A stretch of 64,000 nt of DNA from Lagopus muta. Its lineage: Eukaryota > Chordata > Aves > Galliformes > Phasianidae. Position numbers and translations under genes: made by a program. Under the pieces are notes generated by a model, which saw only the letters and a program-made list of their open reading frames with translations, made no database searches and had not been told where the DNA came from. The stretch covers positions 10,381,001 through 10,445,000 of the forward strand of contig NC_064437.1 of NCBI RefSeq assembly GCF_023343835.1, read 5' to 3'. Positions 12,801 to 25,600 of this stretch are shown here, one piece after another (position 1 is the stretch's first letter; every line of letters begins with the position of its first letter).

Positions 12801-15800
12801 CCCAGCGCCCAGCGTATCCCATGAGACATGGCTCACCCACAGCATTCAGGGAAGCCTGGCGGTGGGACTGGCTCCTGCAGTGCTTCCAGCTTTGGGGAGT
12901 GTTTGCTTCAGCTGTGTGGATGACATGAGCATCACAGAGATGGAAGAAGTCTGGCAAACTTCTCTATAAAATGAACAGTAATACATACAGCGATTCACGT
13001 TAAGATGTAGGTGAGAGCCAAGAGAGCCTCACATCCCAAAGAAACGCAAACCACCCTCTTCCCCATTTCTCCTGTCCATTGTGGTTTATTTTCCTCTTGG
13101 CAGCTCTGGCCATGAACTGTTTGGGATGGACCATCTCCTGCTCTGTGCCTCACTTTACCCCTCTCCCCACCGCACAGAAACCAGAAGCATACATATTTCA
13201 TGTTTTCATATTTTTTTCATGCAATTTTTCCAATTCCCTGAAGGGTCCAAGAGAAAGAAACTCATGTATGTTGTTTTATATCCAAGTTACAGCCAATACA
13301 CCAAGCTGAAGCTCAGAATGCTGTGATGCTCAAAGCCTTGTCTGTGTTCTCAGGATAGTGGACACCAGACTGTGCTTTCCCAGAAACAAGCATCCCACCC
13401 ACCATCATTGGAGAAGCCTTGGTAAGGCCAGAGGTGATGGCAGACCAGCCCTTTCTTTCTCCAAGTCTAGGGACTCTGGAGATGAGGGTGGTGGAGAGCC
13501 TGTCATAACAGAAATCGAGATAGCTTTGTGATGTTCTGTTATAAAGATTCTCACTCCCCCTCCTCTCCACATAGGTAACAGGACCCAGTGTTCCTTCAGA
13601 GCTGTCTCAATTCCTCTTTGCCGAGGGAGGTCTGGGAGGTCTCAGTGGGCAAGAACTCTGTGCCTGCGTGCTGAGAGGAGGCATTGTGGAAGCATAAGGC
13701 AGATCTGTTTGGAAGCACTTGCAAAACAGCCCTCAGATTTGCTGACAGCCTCTGCTAAAGTTTGACCCTTCCCATGTAGCACTCAGAACAGGATCCTTCT
13801 CAGTAAGCCAGGCTCACTCACCTGCAGCTGACATGTTGCCCGCACCGCTCCTCTCTCCTGCTTGGCAGCACTGATGTTTTCAAGCTTTTCTTCTGCTGGA
13901 TCAAGCTAGCAAAGGGACCTCCAGGGGAAAATCCCTTCCCTTCCTCTGGCACCTGCCAAGACACAGGTGCTCCTGCCTGTCCCTTCCTGGTGTGGCGCCA
14001 GCGTCAGCACCTGCGACAGGCTGTGAGCCCTCACTCCTGGCCCAGCAGGTGCATTCCCCAGCAGGGAGGTGGCTCAGCAAACCTGCTGCTGGCCTGGCCA
14101 GCCTCCAGAGGCACAGCTCCTTCCTCCCGCCTCCCCGAGCACCGTTCTGCAGTGCCCTGCTCCTGCAAAGGGGCTCATTTCCTCCCAGCTGCAAGCAAAG
14201 GGATGGGGAGAAGCTCCAAGAGGCAAGTGAGGAAGACTGCAGCCACGTTGGTAGCAGTAGGTAAGACATGACTTAGGAAGTATTTGGTATTGTTTGGCCA
14301 GATGATCTCTTGGGAGATGTAGAAAGAAGCAAATGGTTCTGAACAGCATCCCTTGCCTGAGTAATGGCAAGGGCTCAGTTATTGTCACTTGTTTTTTTTT
14401 AGCAGACCATGACATAAGAAGCTTAGGAGATGTTAACACAATGGATTCCAGTTAATGTGGCAGTTTCAGAAATTTGTCTGAGTAAAATCTTGAATCTTAT
14501 GAAACGTAATCTATTGAATGCTTGGTGTCTTCAGCTTAAAACAACAAATGGAACATAATGGATATCCTCCTGCAAATGCTCTTGAACAATGACCTCATCT
14601 GTACCCTGACAAACCCATCCTCTTGGTGGGCCAGCTATCAAATACATCATCCAAGAAAAAGCCTCATTCAGCTTTCAGGATGGCAATGCATTTTCTAAAA
14701 AGCTGGCCTGTAACTTCACAAAAGCATAAGATGCTGATTAGCTCCTTTAGAGAGGTGATAAAGAGAAACAGACAATACAGACCGTGTGAGGATGAAAGTA
14801 GAAAACACCAGGAAATACTTTTTTTTTTTTTCTTTTTTCCCCAGGGAGCACCTGATAAACTCACCTTGTGCTATGCCTGTCTTTCAGTGTTCCCCCTTAC
14901 AAATGATGATTTAGCACATCCTACCCACCACAATCAAGCCCTAAATCCCCTTGAACTCGGTCTGCCAGATGCTTACCTGGGCTTCATCTACTGAGCTTTG
15001 TATTGTCTTTAAAATGACATCTTTCTAACGACAGTGACACATAGTTGTACTTTTAAGCATGTTAATCACAACTTAGAAATCATTCTTCACCTGAATATGC
15101 TTCTTCCTCTTATGAGGACAAGGTTCTTCTTTCTCAAAAAGATTGATTCCATTTCTCTAAACCATGTCTATTAAAGCAGTGGCTTCTACCACTCAATTTA
15201 TTCTGACAAAATGAGAGGAAAATTATACCACATGGGAGTCAAGCAAATTAAAATGGGTGTGTTCTGAAAATTTAAGAGGGAACTGGTTTCTAAAATATTT
15301 GCTAATTACATTAATTACATCCTCTTTCTGTACAGGAAGTATCAAGATGATTATGGGGGCTGGGGGCGGCAGAAAGGGTGTTAAGCTAGCACATTAATAG
15401 ACCAATTCCATCAGAACTTGTTCCTGTCAAACTTACACTTCATATGCAGTTAAAGCTGCAAAATGAGGCAAGCAAGGCTAAAGAAATTTTATTTCCACAT
15501 TCGAGGACAAAGCATGCAACTAAAGCATCCTGGGTCATGGGGGCTCACGGAACCATCTGTTTTACCATAGTGGAAAAGAGTCTAGTATCTCTAGAGTTAT
15601 GTGCTATCCAGCCTTGACACTGTGATCTTCAGTGTAATATTATCATTAATATTTAGAAAGCACTTGTCACTTCTCTATGATTCAGGATAGGAAACAGAAA
15701 ATAGCAATGTGCTGGCTGTTACAGCACCATATAGTTTCCATGCTCATAAAGTAGCTACAAACTTGTGATACACGTGCAGTGTTCCTCAGTGTGGCAGATA

Positions 15801-16600
15801 TGTATCATACACTGAGACCCCAAAAGGAAAACTTTCTTTTTTCCCTGATTTTCAGAGAAAGGAGTCCTTCTTTTTTTCCTTTATGTAAATATTTTGAAAA
15901 GTGATATTTTAGGAGAATTTCATTGCAAATTTGAACTGAAGTGGTTGCAGATGTTGGAAAAAAAAGCAAAGATGAATTTATTTAATTAATATATAAATTA
16001 TGACGTAAGATTTGGACTTTATTGCACATTTTGGAGTCTTGCTGAAATGATTGTAGTGGACCAACACATCCCTCAAAATGAGACAGGGGCTTGAGCATGG
16101 CTCCAGCTAGGAATGCTCAATCCCTAGCCAAAGACTGCTTTCACAAGGTAACTGATTTTCAGTCAGTGACTGGATACGTCCTTGGAATAGCAGTGACGTC
16201 TGTCTTAAGTACAGGCAGCCCTTTGTATGGATATAGGCAAGCCAGTTCTGGAAAAATGAAGGATGACATTGTTTTTGCAGCACAATGACACCAAATTAGA
16301 ATTCTAGCAGACAGAGCTTACAGAGTTGACCAGCAATTCTCAACTAGGACACATTATTTTTTAAAGAGAGGGGTGTGTAACTGCCCAAGCATGAAGGCAC
16401 AAAGATCAATCTTGCTCTAACACAAATGTATTTATTTTTTTCACCTGGCTCCCTGGCAGCAGAAAGACTTCAGAACATGCATTCTTAAGTGAGAGGTAAG
16501 TACTCATGGAAAGGGCAGGAAAGAAGGAGGGAAGAAAGGTTGGTGTCTTGTGTCCTGAGCAGTGAGTGCTACAGGAATACTTCTAGTGATAATGCAAGTC
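9822..16600. other. Intergenic region between TMEM125 and CFAP57
   Basis: About 6.8 kb lie between the 5' end of TMEM125 and the 3' end of CFAP57, both on the minus strand. The left part should hold the TMEM125 promoter and any non-coding exon. A moderately GC-rich patch at 11250-11560 could be an upstream promoter, but nothing proves it. A very short CR1-like tail remnant is at about 12228-12265. No gene or structural RNA was recognised. Confidence 0.45.
16431..16436 (-). terminator. Poly(A) signal AATAAA of CFAP57
   Basis: TTTATT on the plus strand is AATAAA on the minus strand, about 235 bp beyond the CFAP57 stop codon. It is the first canonical signal downstream of the gene. Confidence 0.6.
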
Positions 16601-16668
16601 TAATCTATGCTGTTGGATTTCTGAGCTTGCCAGGAGAATATAACAACATAAGGTGTCCTTGAACCAGG

Positions 16669-19600
16669 TCAGTATTGATGTGCCTTGTGGCTTCTTTCCA
16701 GATTCAGCTTAGGAAACATTCTATGTAACAGAGGCTGAGTTTCAAGGCCTTGCCCCTTTTCTTGAATTTGGTCTCGTAGGTGCTGGATTTCAAGCAGCTG
16801 CATTTCTATGATTTTCTCATTTTCCTTCTGTGCATTCAACCTTAGTACAGCTGGGCTTGACAACATTTCACTGGAGGGAGCTAGAAGATAAAACAGAGAG
16901 GACAGAGTAAAGGTCTAGCTCACAATTGTTGGCAATAAGCAAAGAAAGACACCTTTCAGGACTGAAGGAGTACAGCTGAACAGTAATATTTTGCAGTGTT
17001 CACCACAACAATGCTATAGGTACTGTCAGGCAGACAAACTGGAACAATACAGAGATAATAACAGAATTGTTCATTAAGGTCAAAGAGGGCTTGTGGAATA
17101 AGCTCTGACAGCATGCAGACACAAATGAAGCATTACTCACCCGTGTCTTGAATTGCTTGTTTCTTCTTGGTTAATCTTAGTGCTGACTGGAGGTCATGTA
17201 CCTGGGTATGAGCCACTGTCAGTTCTTGTCTCAAGTCATTAATTTCCCTAATCAGACTCACATTTTCCTGCAAAACCAATATACTCTATGAGGAAAAGCA
17301 CAGGTACTATCTGGTTCAGCAACACGTCCTTGGGAAGGAAACTGGACAGCGTAAAGTCAGTGTAACAAGCAGAAGATACTGTATGCTTGTGGAGCTAGAG
17401 CAATCAGTACGTCACATATTTCAGATAAGGCTATAGTAGATCTGAAATAAAATAAAAATGACACAATTTAATCACGTAAGCTCAAGAAGCTAATATTTGT
17501 TTTGCTTTTCTGATTGCAGCTGCATTCTGAGACATCATCTTCATTGCAGTTCCACAGAGAGGCTCGAGAATGCTCTAGGATTGATCTAATTAATTCAGAA
17601 TTAAGATGTACAATTCCATTTCTCCCTTCAGTCTGCATTATTTTGCTTTTCACTTTTACACCACGTATCTATTCACTTAAATTATCATTATCTCCTTGCG
17701 GATCTTCAAAGACCTTTTCATTAGTTCTGACTGACATCATCTATATACTTAGCCCAGAATTTGATGCTGCTATCAGTTGTTACTGTTGACTTCTTAGCAA
17801 AATACACAGTATTCTGTGTGAGGTAATTCCAGCTACTTCGAAATGTCTTGTTTGGCTTGTTGGGTGCTAAAGAGGCTGTTGGTTAACACTGGTAATATCC
17901 TTCTGAAGAGGCAGGCTATCCAGACAGATTTAGCTTTTAATTCAATCTTTGCATTCTAACTGGAAGATGGCACTGCATCAAAACCTACAGCCCAGTGAGT
18001 CCCTGCAGTGCTGACTGTCAGAGACAGGGATGACACATGATGGAAAAGATGATCCTACAAGTACTTCAGTTCAAGCAGTGTTACTTCAAGATTTTCCAGT
18101 ATGTCTGTTCTTGTGTATCCATGTGATCAAAGAAGTCATTACAAATACGGGAGGTTGGAGGGAAAATTAGCAGTGCAAGAACAGGCAACTGTCAATTGGT
18201 AAGAACAATTAAAATTATCTTGGCAGTTCTAATCATCTGTTGCAGCAGTTATGAATGGAATATGCCTATGAACAGTCACTCAAAGAGGAATGCACAGCTC
18301 TGAAAATGTAAGCACGACTGAGGAATACTAGAAATACAGAGCTAGAAGGCCATCAGCATGTCATTTACTTGTTCAAAGCAAGCTCTGACAAAAGTTTGTC
18401 TAAACTAGTTTTAAAAGTCTCCTGTGTGGACTGGAAGACCATGATAATTCCTCCTGGCTGTAAAGTCTCATTAATCTACTAGACTTCAGAGAACTGCTTT
18501 TTCTTTAAAGAAACCAAGCTGATTAGAACCTTTGATATCTTCATCTTCCAGATGTTTTATTAATTTAGTTTTAATCATCATTTCATGTTAGGCTTACTGG
18601 TCCAAAACATTGAGTATTATCATTATAAGCACCATCTGTCACCCTATTCCTGCAGGAAAATTCTTCAGGTTCTTTTCTGAAGCCACCCTGTTTTGTGCCA
18701 AAAGGAAACATCAAATTCACAGGAGTGAAAAAAAAATTAATAATAAGGCCAATGAAGAAGACTGCTGCTGCACGGACCTGAAGAGGCACTATGGATAAAT
18801 AACAATATGCAGATGACTTTGGTGAGGACTAAGGTCTAGCGATCCTGAGGAAGTGTAATAGAGTAACAATGAAGAAAAGTGAGGGGAAAAGGAAATGCTG
18901 ACTGAGCAGAAGGAGATTATGGTAAGAAGAGACTGTGAAAGTGCTGTCCTCCCAGGACGTTCGTTGTGGGGCTCCATATCCTCCCATTTCCAGATGAAAA
19001 CAAACTGGATCTTTGGCCTCAGCCCTCATAAGTTTATCTTGCTTCGTGAGGAACAAGGATTCTGAGCAAGAGATCCTGATATGAATCGGCATAATAACTG
19101 TGTGTTTCTGAGCTTCCTTGGAACATCTGGATGAGAACAGCTGAAAGCCCTTCTGAATTCAGACCAGTAGGAATGGACTTGTATGATGAAATAAAGTCAG
19201 TATTTTTTCTTTCTCCAAAATTACTTCCTAAACAGTGCCACATAGTAAGTGCAGCTTGGTTCTAAGGTGCAAATTGACAATAGCAGCAATTAGAAGTACT
19301 GTTTGAAATAAAATAAGTCCATTAATTACTTTTAAAAAATCAGGTAGCAGAGATGTCCTATGCAGCAAAAATGCTAAGTCACAGCCTGAAACAGTGATTG
19401 AGCACCTGGTGGGAAGGCAGGGCCAACCCAGGGGAGCTCAGGTGCATGCAATTAACCAGAAGGGGTGAAGCCAGGATCCACTCCTTACCAGATCTCATTT
19501 AAGGGTGAAGGTAGCTCTGTGGAGATCCCTGCCTACTGGAGGCATTTCAAAGGTAAGCAGTTTTTCTTCTTTTGTTTCTGTGCCCATGGCTGCATTTGGG

Positions 19601-22600
19601 CTTCTTCGCGTTTGCTGCAGCCTAGGATTGTACCACCCTGCTATTATCACTGTACTTTCTATAACATTACAGTATTATAGCCTATCTCCTTTAATAGTGG
19701 GAAATGGCAGACAAACAAAAATATCTGCAAAACAGCAGCAATTTCTGGCACTGGAGATCTTGCTCTTTCCGTCCAGAAAATTGTAGTGCATTAGTAGCTC
19801 AGTGAAGATTGTCCTTGAATAGAAGCACTTGAAAGCCCTAGTAGCTCCTGGCGAGGAAGCAAACCAAAACTGTTTTAAAGTTCTAAGAATTAATGGCAGT
19901 ATGGTGATTGAGGTCTCTTTTGTGCAACTTCTTCCCTATAACAAAAGGAAAGGCTTGTTACCTGCATGATGTGCGTGTAAGCAGCTTGGTGGATTTTCTG
20001 ATCCTTCACCACTCTCTTTTTTAGAGCTGCTAAATTCCTCTCAAGATATTCTCTTTGTCTCATGTACTCCTGCTGCAAATCTGTGTCTACCTCTTCCATC
20101 TCTACCTGAGAGAGCACAAAGTTTTGCCTCAGTAAATACACTATCATAGATACTCATCTGCAAAGAGAAGGCAAAGTCTCTAACTCACCATTTCCAATTG
20201 CTGCACATACTTGGTGTAGAGCTCACGGATCCCAGCCTTCAGTTTTTTATAATCCTGAATGAAGCCCACACAATTATGAAGATCCATTTTAAATCGTTTG
20301 ATGAGAGCTTCCATATTTTGCTTCTGTAATAGTAATATAGATACATCACAGTAGGCTCTGACACGTTCAATCTTCTAGAAAATCTAGCAGAAAAGGTGAA
20401 AGCTAATATATACTTAACTTAGTTGTTTAAAAATACTTCATTAAAAACAGCTGCCTCACTGTGCTGTTAAATCTGGGAGAATGTGTTGATTGAACCTGGG
20501 TATAAATAACTGAATTTTTTTTAATATCAACTTGCTAGTTTGGTTGCAGATTTAGAAGTTTTCTGCCTTGTCCCCCAATTTATAGACTCTCCTGTTTCCT
20601 CGGCTTTGTACACAGCACCCACAGGACCTCTTTGGTCACATTAATGCTTCTGCAGTGTTACACCCCCACAAACTTCATTATCCAGGACTATGGATCACTG
20701 GGACCACTGGTCAGTGGCTGCACCCCATACCTTCTGCCTCTCTTTGTGCAACTCCTTATTGGTTGCTTTTAATTTTTGTTGCAATTGTGTGATATTTAGT
20801 TTCAACTGTGCGTTCTCCCTGTGGAGTTGTTCCAGTTCCCTCTCCATCTGAAAGGAAGCAGAGGGAGGACATCAAGATTAAGTGGAGACATTGTGAAAAA
20901 AACAACACGTAATGGGAAAAATCAGGGGCTGGAAATACAGACTTGAGGGAGGAGATCCCCCTTCAGGTTGAATTGCGTACAACACAAAACAAATCAATTT
21001 TGGAACAACACTGCCCTCTGCCAGAATACAGAGAAAAGAGGAAAAAAATGGATATACAGCTCCCTGTCAAATTACAGATTTAAGTGTTGTGATGACTATT
21101 GATTTCCTTGAGTTGGGCTACGGCTGTACTGTTCTATCTGAATAAAAACGAGTTAGATGAAAATTATCAATACCGGAAACGGTAAGTGCAACAACAAGAA
21201 CCATATGATATTGAAAAGAAACAAATGCATGAAATACTGTAGAAAAATTGGCCAAAAAAAGCACCTAAGGGTGCTACAGCACTTACTGATGTGAGAATAT
21301 GACCAGAAGAGAGGATAGAGCTTTCCTCGTGCTAGTGTGACATGCACATAAGATATTCATTAGCTTATGTTTATTCAAAAGGCTTTCATTCTGAATAAAT
21401 AGGTGTATGAAACCAAACAGGTCAGTGATTAGCAGTGGATAAGTCACACTAAGGTTATATCATGAATAAGTTGCCTAAGTGAACTTGCTGCAAGCTAATT
21501 ATGAACACATGGGAAGTTTCCATGGATTAGTTGATTGATCTAATTCCTGAATTTGGTTTTCTTTGCATAAGTCTGCACCTTTTTGAGAGGAATTCTCTCC
21601 CTCTTCCTCCAGATCAGCAAAGGCAGCGTCTTGCAAACTCTACAAGGTATGTGCAGGGCAACTATATAAAAATGACATTTATTTTTAAGCAAACATTATA
21701 TTACTCAATTTTAAATAAAACACTGAAACAGGAACTTACCAGGATTGGTCACTGGCAGCACACAATGTAAAATTAAATACCTATTGTGTCAAAGTATTTT
21801 TATTAGCTGCAAAGCTACTGAATCAATGTTGTGTGTCTTAGAAAGAAGTCAGGGAACAAACAGAGGGACTTCCATGAGACTGGCCTGGTGATGCTCATAT
21901 TCATCTGAAGGGTTTAGTAGCAGAGGCCTAATTATGGTGTTACTCACCTCGTGGATCTGCTCCTTCATTACTTTGATATCGTTTTCACGTGATTCTATTT
22001 GCTTTCTAAACTGCTCTATTCTGTGATCCTGTACAAACTTGAACTTTTCCAATTCCTGGTTTTTCTTCTTTAGGTCATATATATGCTTCTCCTGGGAGAA
22101 ATACATACAGGAACTTGAATCAGACCCAGTGCTCTCAAAGATCCTTAAGGTGAGGTGTGAATACAGCATGGGCAAAAACAGCGGTCACATATCTAGAGGA
22201 AGTCCAGACTTTAGTCACAAATCTCACTCGTACTGAGTGGGAAGCAAGGGGGGAAATAATGCAGAGATTACGGATAATCCTACAAACTCAGGAATGGGGG
22301 ATGAGAAATTCAACACCCTACATTGCGTTTCTGAAGGAAAGCTTAAAACATTAAGGTCCCAAACTAAAGACTTTGCAAGTTCTTGAAGTTAAAAATGAGT
22401 TTCCTGCACGTTATGTTAACACAGCACCATACTACTAAAATAAGTTGTAGTAAATTAAGGGAGGGAGACAATGACCTCAGCCAATTGTCCAATTTCTCAC
22501 CTTTTCCTGAATAGTGTTAGTTCTCTTTTCGATATTTGTGTTCAGCATCGAGATGTCCTTCTCCAACGATTTAATTACACCTTCCAGATTTTGCTGTTCC

Positions 22601-25600
22601 AGTTTCATGTCCTCAATGTCACTGTTTCGTTCTTTGAGCTCCTTCTGTAGGCTGTTCAACTAGAGAGGCAAACAAGGAAGAACTTGCAAGTTGTTCATCT
22701 CTTAACCATCATGCTCTCTAAGATACCTTGTAGACACTGCAGGACAAAGGGTATCAGATTAACAGATAAAAGGATTTTAATACCATTTTATGAAAGACAT
22801 TTAATGTTCTGAACCATCTAGAAAAAGTAAACAACTGAAGGACAGATGGACATATTGTTGGGAAAACAGTGAAAATGAAGATGGGCTTTGAGAAATCATA
22901 GAGGCACGTTTCACTAAGAGATGAAGAGTTACAAACCATGTGCAGAGAAATCAATCTTGGCAGATGTTCTTTGAAAGCAAGAAGGAGGTGAGAAGAGCAG
23001 ATAAAGATTCACACAAAAAAGAACAAAGCAGCTCCAATTTCATGTTGATTAGGAAAAAGTAGTTGCAAACTAATTAGCTTGATTGAAATTGATCACTGAA
23101 ATGGTTGAGAAATCTCTGTAATATTGACCCATAATAGTCTGAATCTTGAAAGCAATGATAAAATGAGTTGTCTGACAGTGAGGAACTGGTATTCAGAAGC
23201 AGAAAGTGTGAGGATATTATGCCTGAGTGACAGCTTCAAATAACACTCAAGTCATGGAAAATTACTTTCAGCCTCCCTGATCATTGGTCATACATATCTA
23301 ACGATGACAAAAGTAGGCTGATAGGGTGCCTGATTCATATTCTTGAAATCCCTGCAAAGCCAAGAGGTCAGAAGTGGGAAATGGTGCTGGAGAAATGTGA
23401 ACACCCACAAAGGTATTCCCAGTGTCTAAAAGGCATAAGAACTGACTCGCAGTACCAAGATAAAAGATGTTATGCAGTCAGAGAACCTCTGTATCTTTAG
23501 GAGAATGTAATTTCCAGCTAGTCAAAGAGCTAAAGTTTCTATGCCTACTTCAAAACCCTAGAGTAAGAACAGTAAAAAATGTTGATATGTACAAAACATA
23601 ATGTGTACAGCATTAAAAGAAGCAATACAAGTGTTTTTCTAATGTAGTAACATATCAGATCTTGGAAAAATTTAAAAGTTCATTTGTTTCCCATCATAGG
23701 ATGAACAATGTTATTGTTTATGATTTCAAACTACAGACAGTCGAAGGAAGTGTACTGACAACAGCACACCTGCTCTATCATCCATCTCGAAGGATATCAG
23801 CATTCAGTCAGCGCACAGCTTCTTCTGATCAAATATTCTGAAATATTCAGACGGATATAAAAAGGAGCAACTGTTCTCATATGGAAATCTAAATATTTAC
23901 AAAATATGTTAATTGGTCTTCACACATCATTAAACACATTCAGTCCCTGGCACCAGGTCTCCATGTGCAGACACGATCCTATCACAGATAAGAGATACCC
24001 TTTTATTCATGACTCCTATTTCTCCTTTCAGTTGCAGATTTGATTCCTTTTCTTCTACAAGCCTTCTCTCGTATTTAATTTTGATATCCTGGATTTCTCG
24101 GTCTTCATCTTCTTCAATCTGTTTCTTAATTTCTTCGTGTGCTTGAAGCTGCTGCCTCATATCCTCCTCTGCCTGCAGTTAGGAAAAGCAAACGTTAGAG
24201 AAGGCAACAATAGATGGCCAGTAAGGAAGAGGAGAATTCTTTATCTGTAATGTATTTCTCCTGGGAGGGCTTGTACTTAGTGGACTCTTCAGCTTCAATT
24301 GCAGCAATAGCATTTAAGCTAACAAGTTCTAAGGTGATTAAAGTGACTTTAAAAACTGTTAAGATAAACACCAAAAAATCTTCTTAAGGCTTAGATGCTT
24401 AACGTTGCCTACAAAATAAATAAAAAATGTACATGTCTGAAAACCTAGCCAAACTTGCAAACTTGTTCTCACAACAGCAAATGCAAACCTAAGTAACTCT
24501 TGAGAAGACCTTTCTAAATTGCTGTTCCTGCTGCATTAAGGACAATAAACACTCAGCTTTGCATCACTCTCTGTATTACTTTCTTCTCACTTTCTTTCCA
24601 GACACTCTTTCCAAGTTGGTGTTGCAACACAGGGATGCAAGTAGTAACACTTCAGGGATTTATTGGCATTATTATATCAGCATCAGTCATCTGACTGCCC
24701 TATTTGGCTGAATCTTTGACCTCCAGGTGCTGGAGTTTCACTTAAGTACTCAAGGCATTCCTTTTTTCCTGCTCAAACTATGAAAGCAGGAGCCTCGGGG
24801 ACTTGGTGACATTGGTGATTTCAGTAAGCAGGAGAATCCACCAGTTTAGAAATGTTATCTCTTCACTAGAACAAGGTGATTTAATCTTTATCCAACAGCA
24901 GTAACTTCTAACCCACATTAATAAAAAGAAATTCCTGGATGTAGGAAACAGAGGCAAAGCTGAGAATATCCAAGGACATTCTTCTCAGCAGATTACTGAA
25001 TGTATGAAGTCCAAAAAAGCTGGTAATTCAGTTAGGGCTTTCCTCATTACTGTTCTGTTGATATCTACATATCTACCCCCCCACCTCCCCCAAAAAAGAT
25101 TAAAGGCAGGTTAGGAATTGTGTGGAGAGTGCCAGCTTTCCCTCCTCTAGGAAATATTTTGTCACGGCTGGAAAGAAAAATACTCAACAATTCAAACTGC
25201 CAATCAGGTTTCGTACCTCCTCCAACAGAAGAGATTTCTCATTAAGTTTCTCCTCATAATAATCTGTTAGCTCTTCTAGAGCCCTGTTTTTGCTTTCCTG
25301 CAAATTATGCAGTTGTTTCTCATATTCCTCTTGCATCCTTTGGGAGTTTACTTGCAGCTCCTGGTATTTCTCATTTTCCATCAACAGTTTCTGGTTACTG
25401 TCAGATTCTGGAAACAGGAAACATATGGAACTGATAAAACTCATAGAAAAGAGAGGCATATCCTATCCTTCTACTATTATCAATGTCTTATTTTCTACTG
25501 TCTTTTTGGCAGCTGGTTGCAATAAATTACACTACAAACAACTCATTGCTTTCCTTGTCAGATATACAGGGGTTTTAGGCTCTATGGCCATATAAAATTC

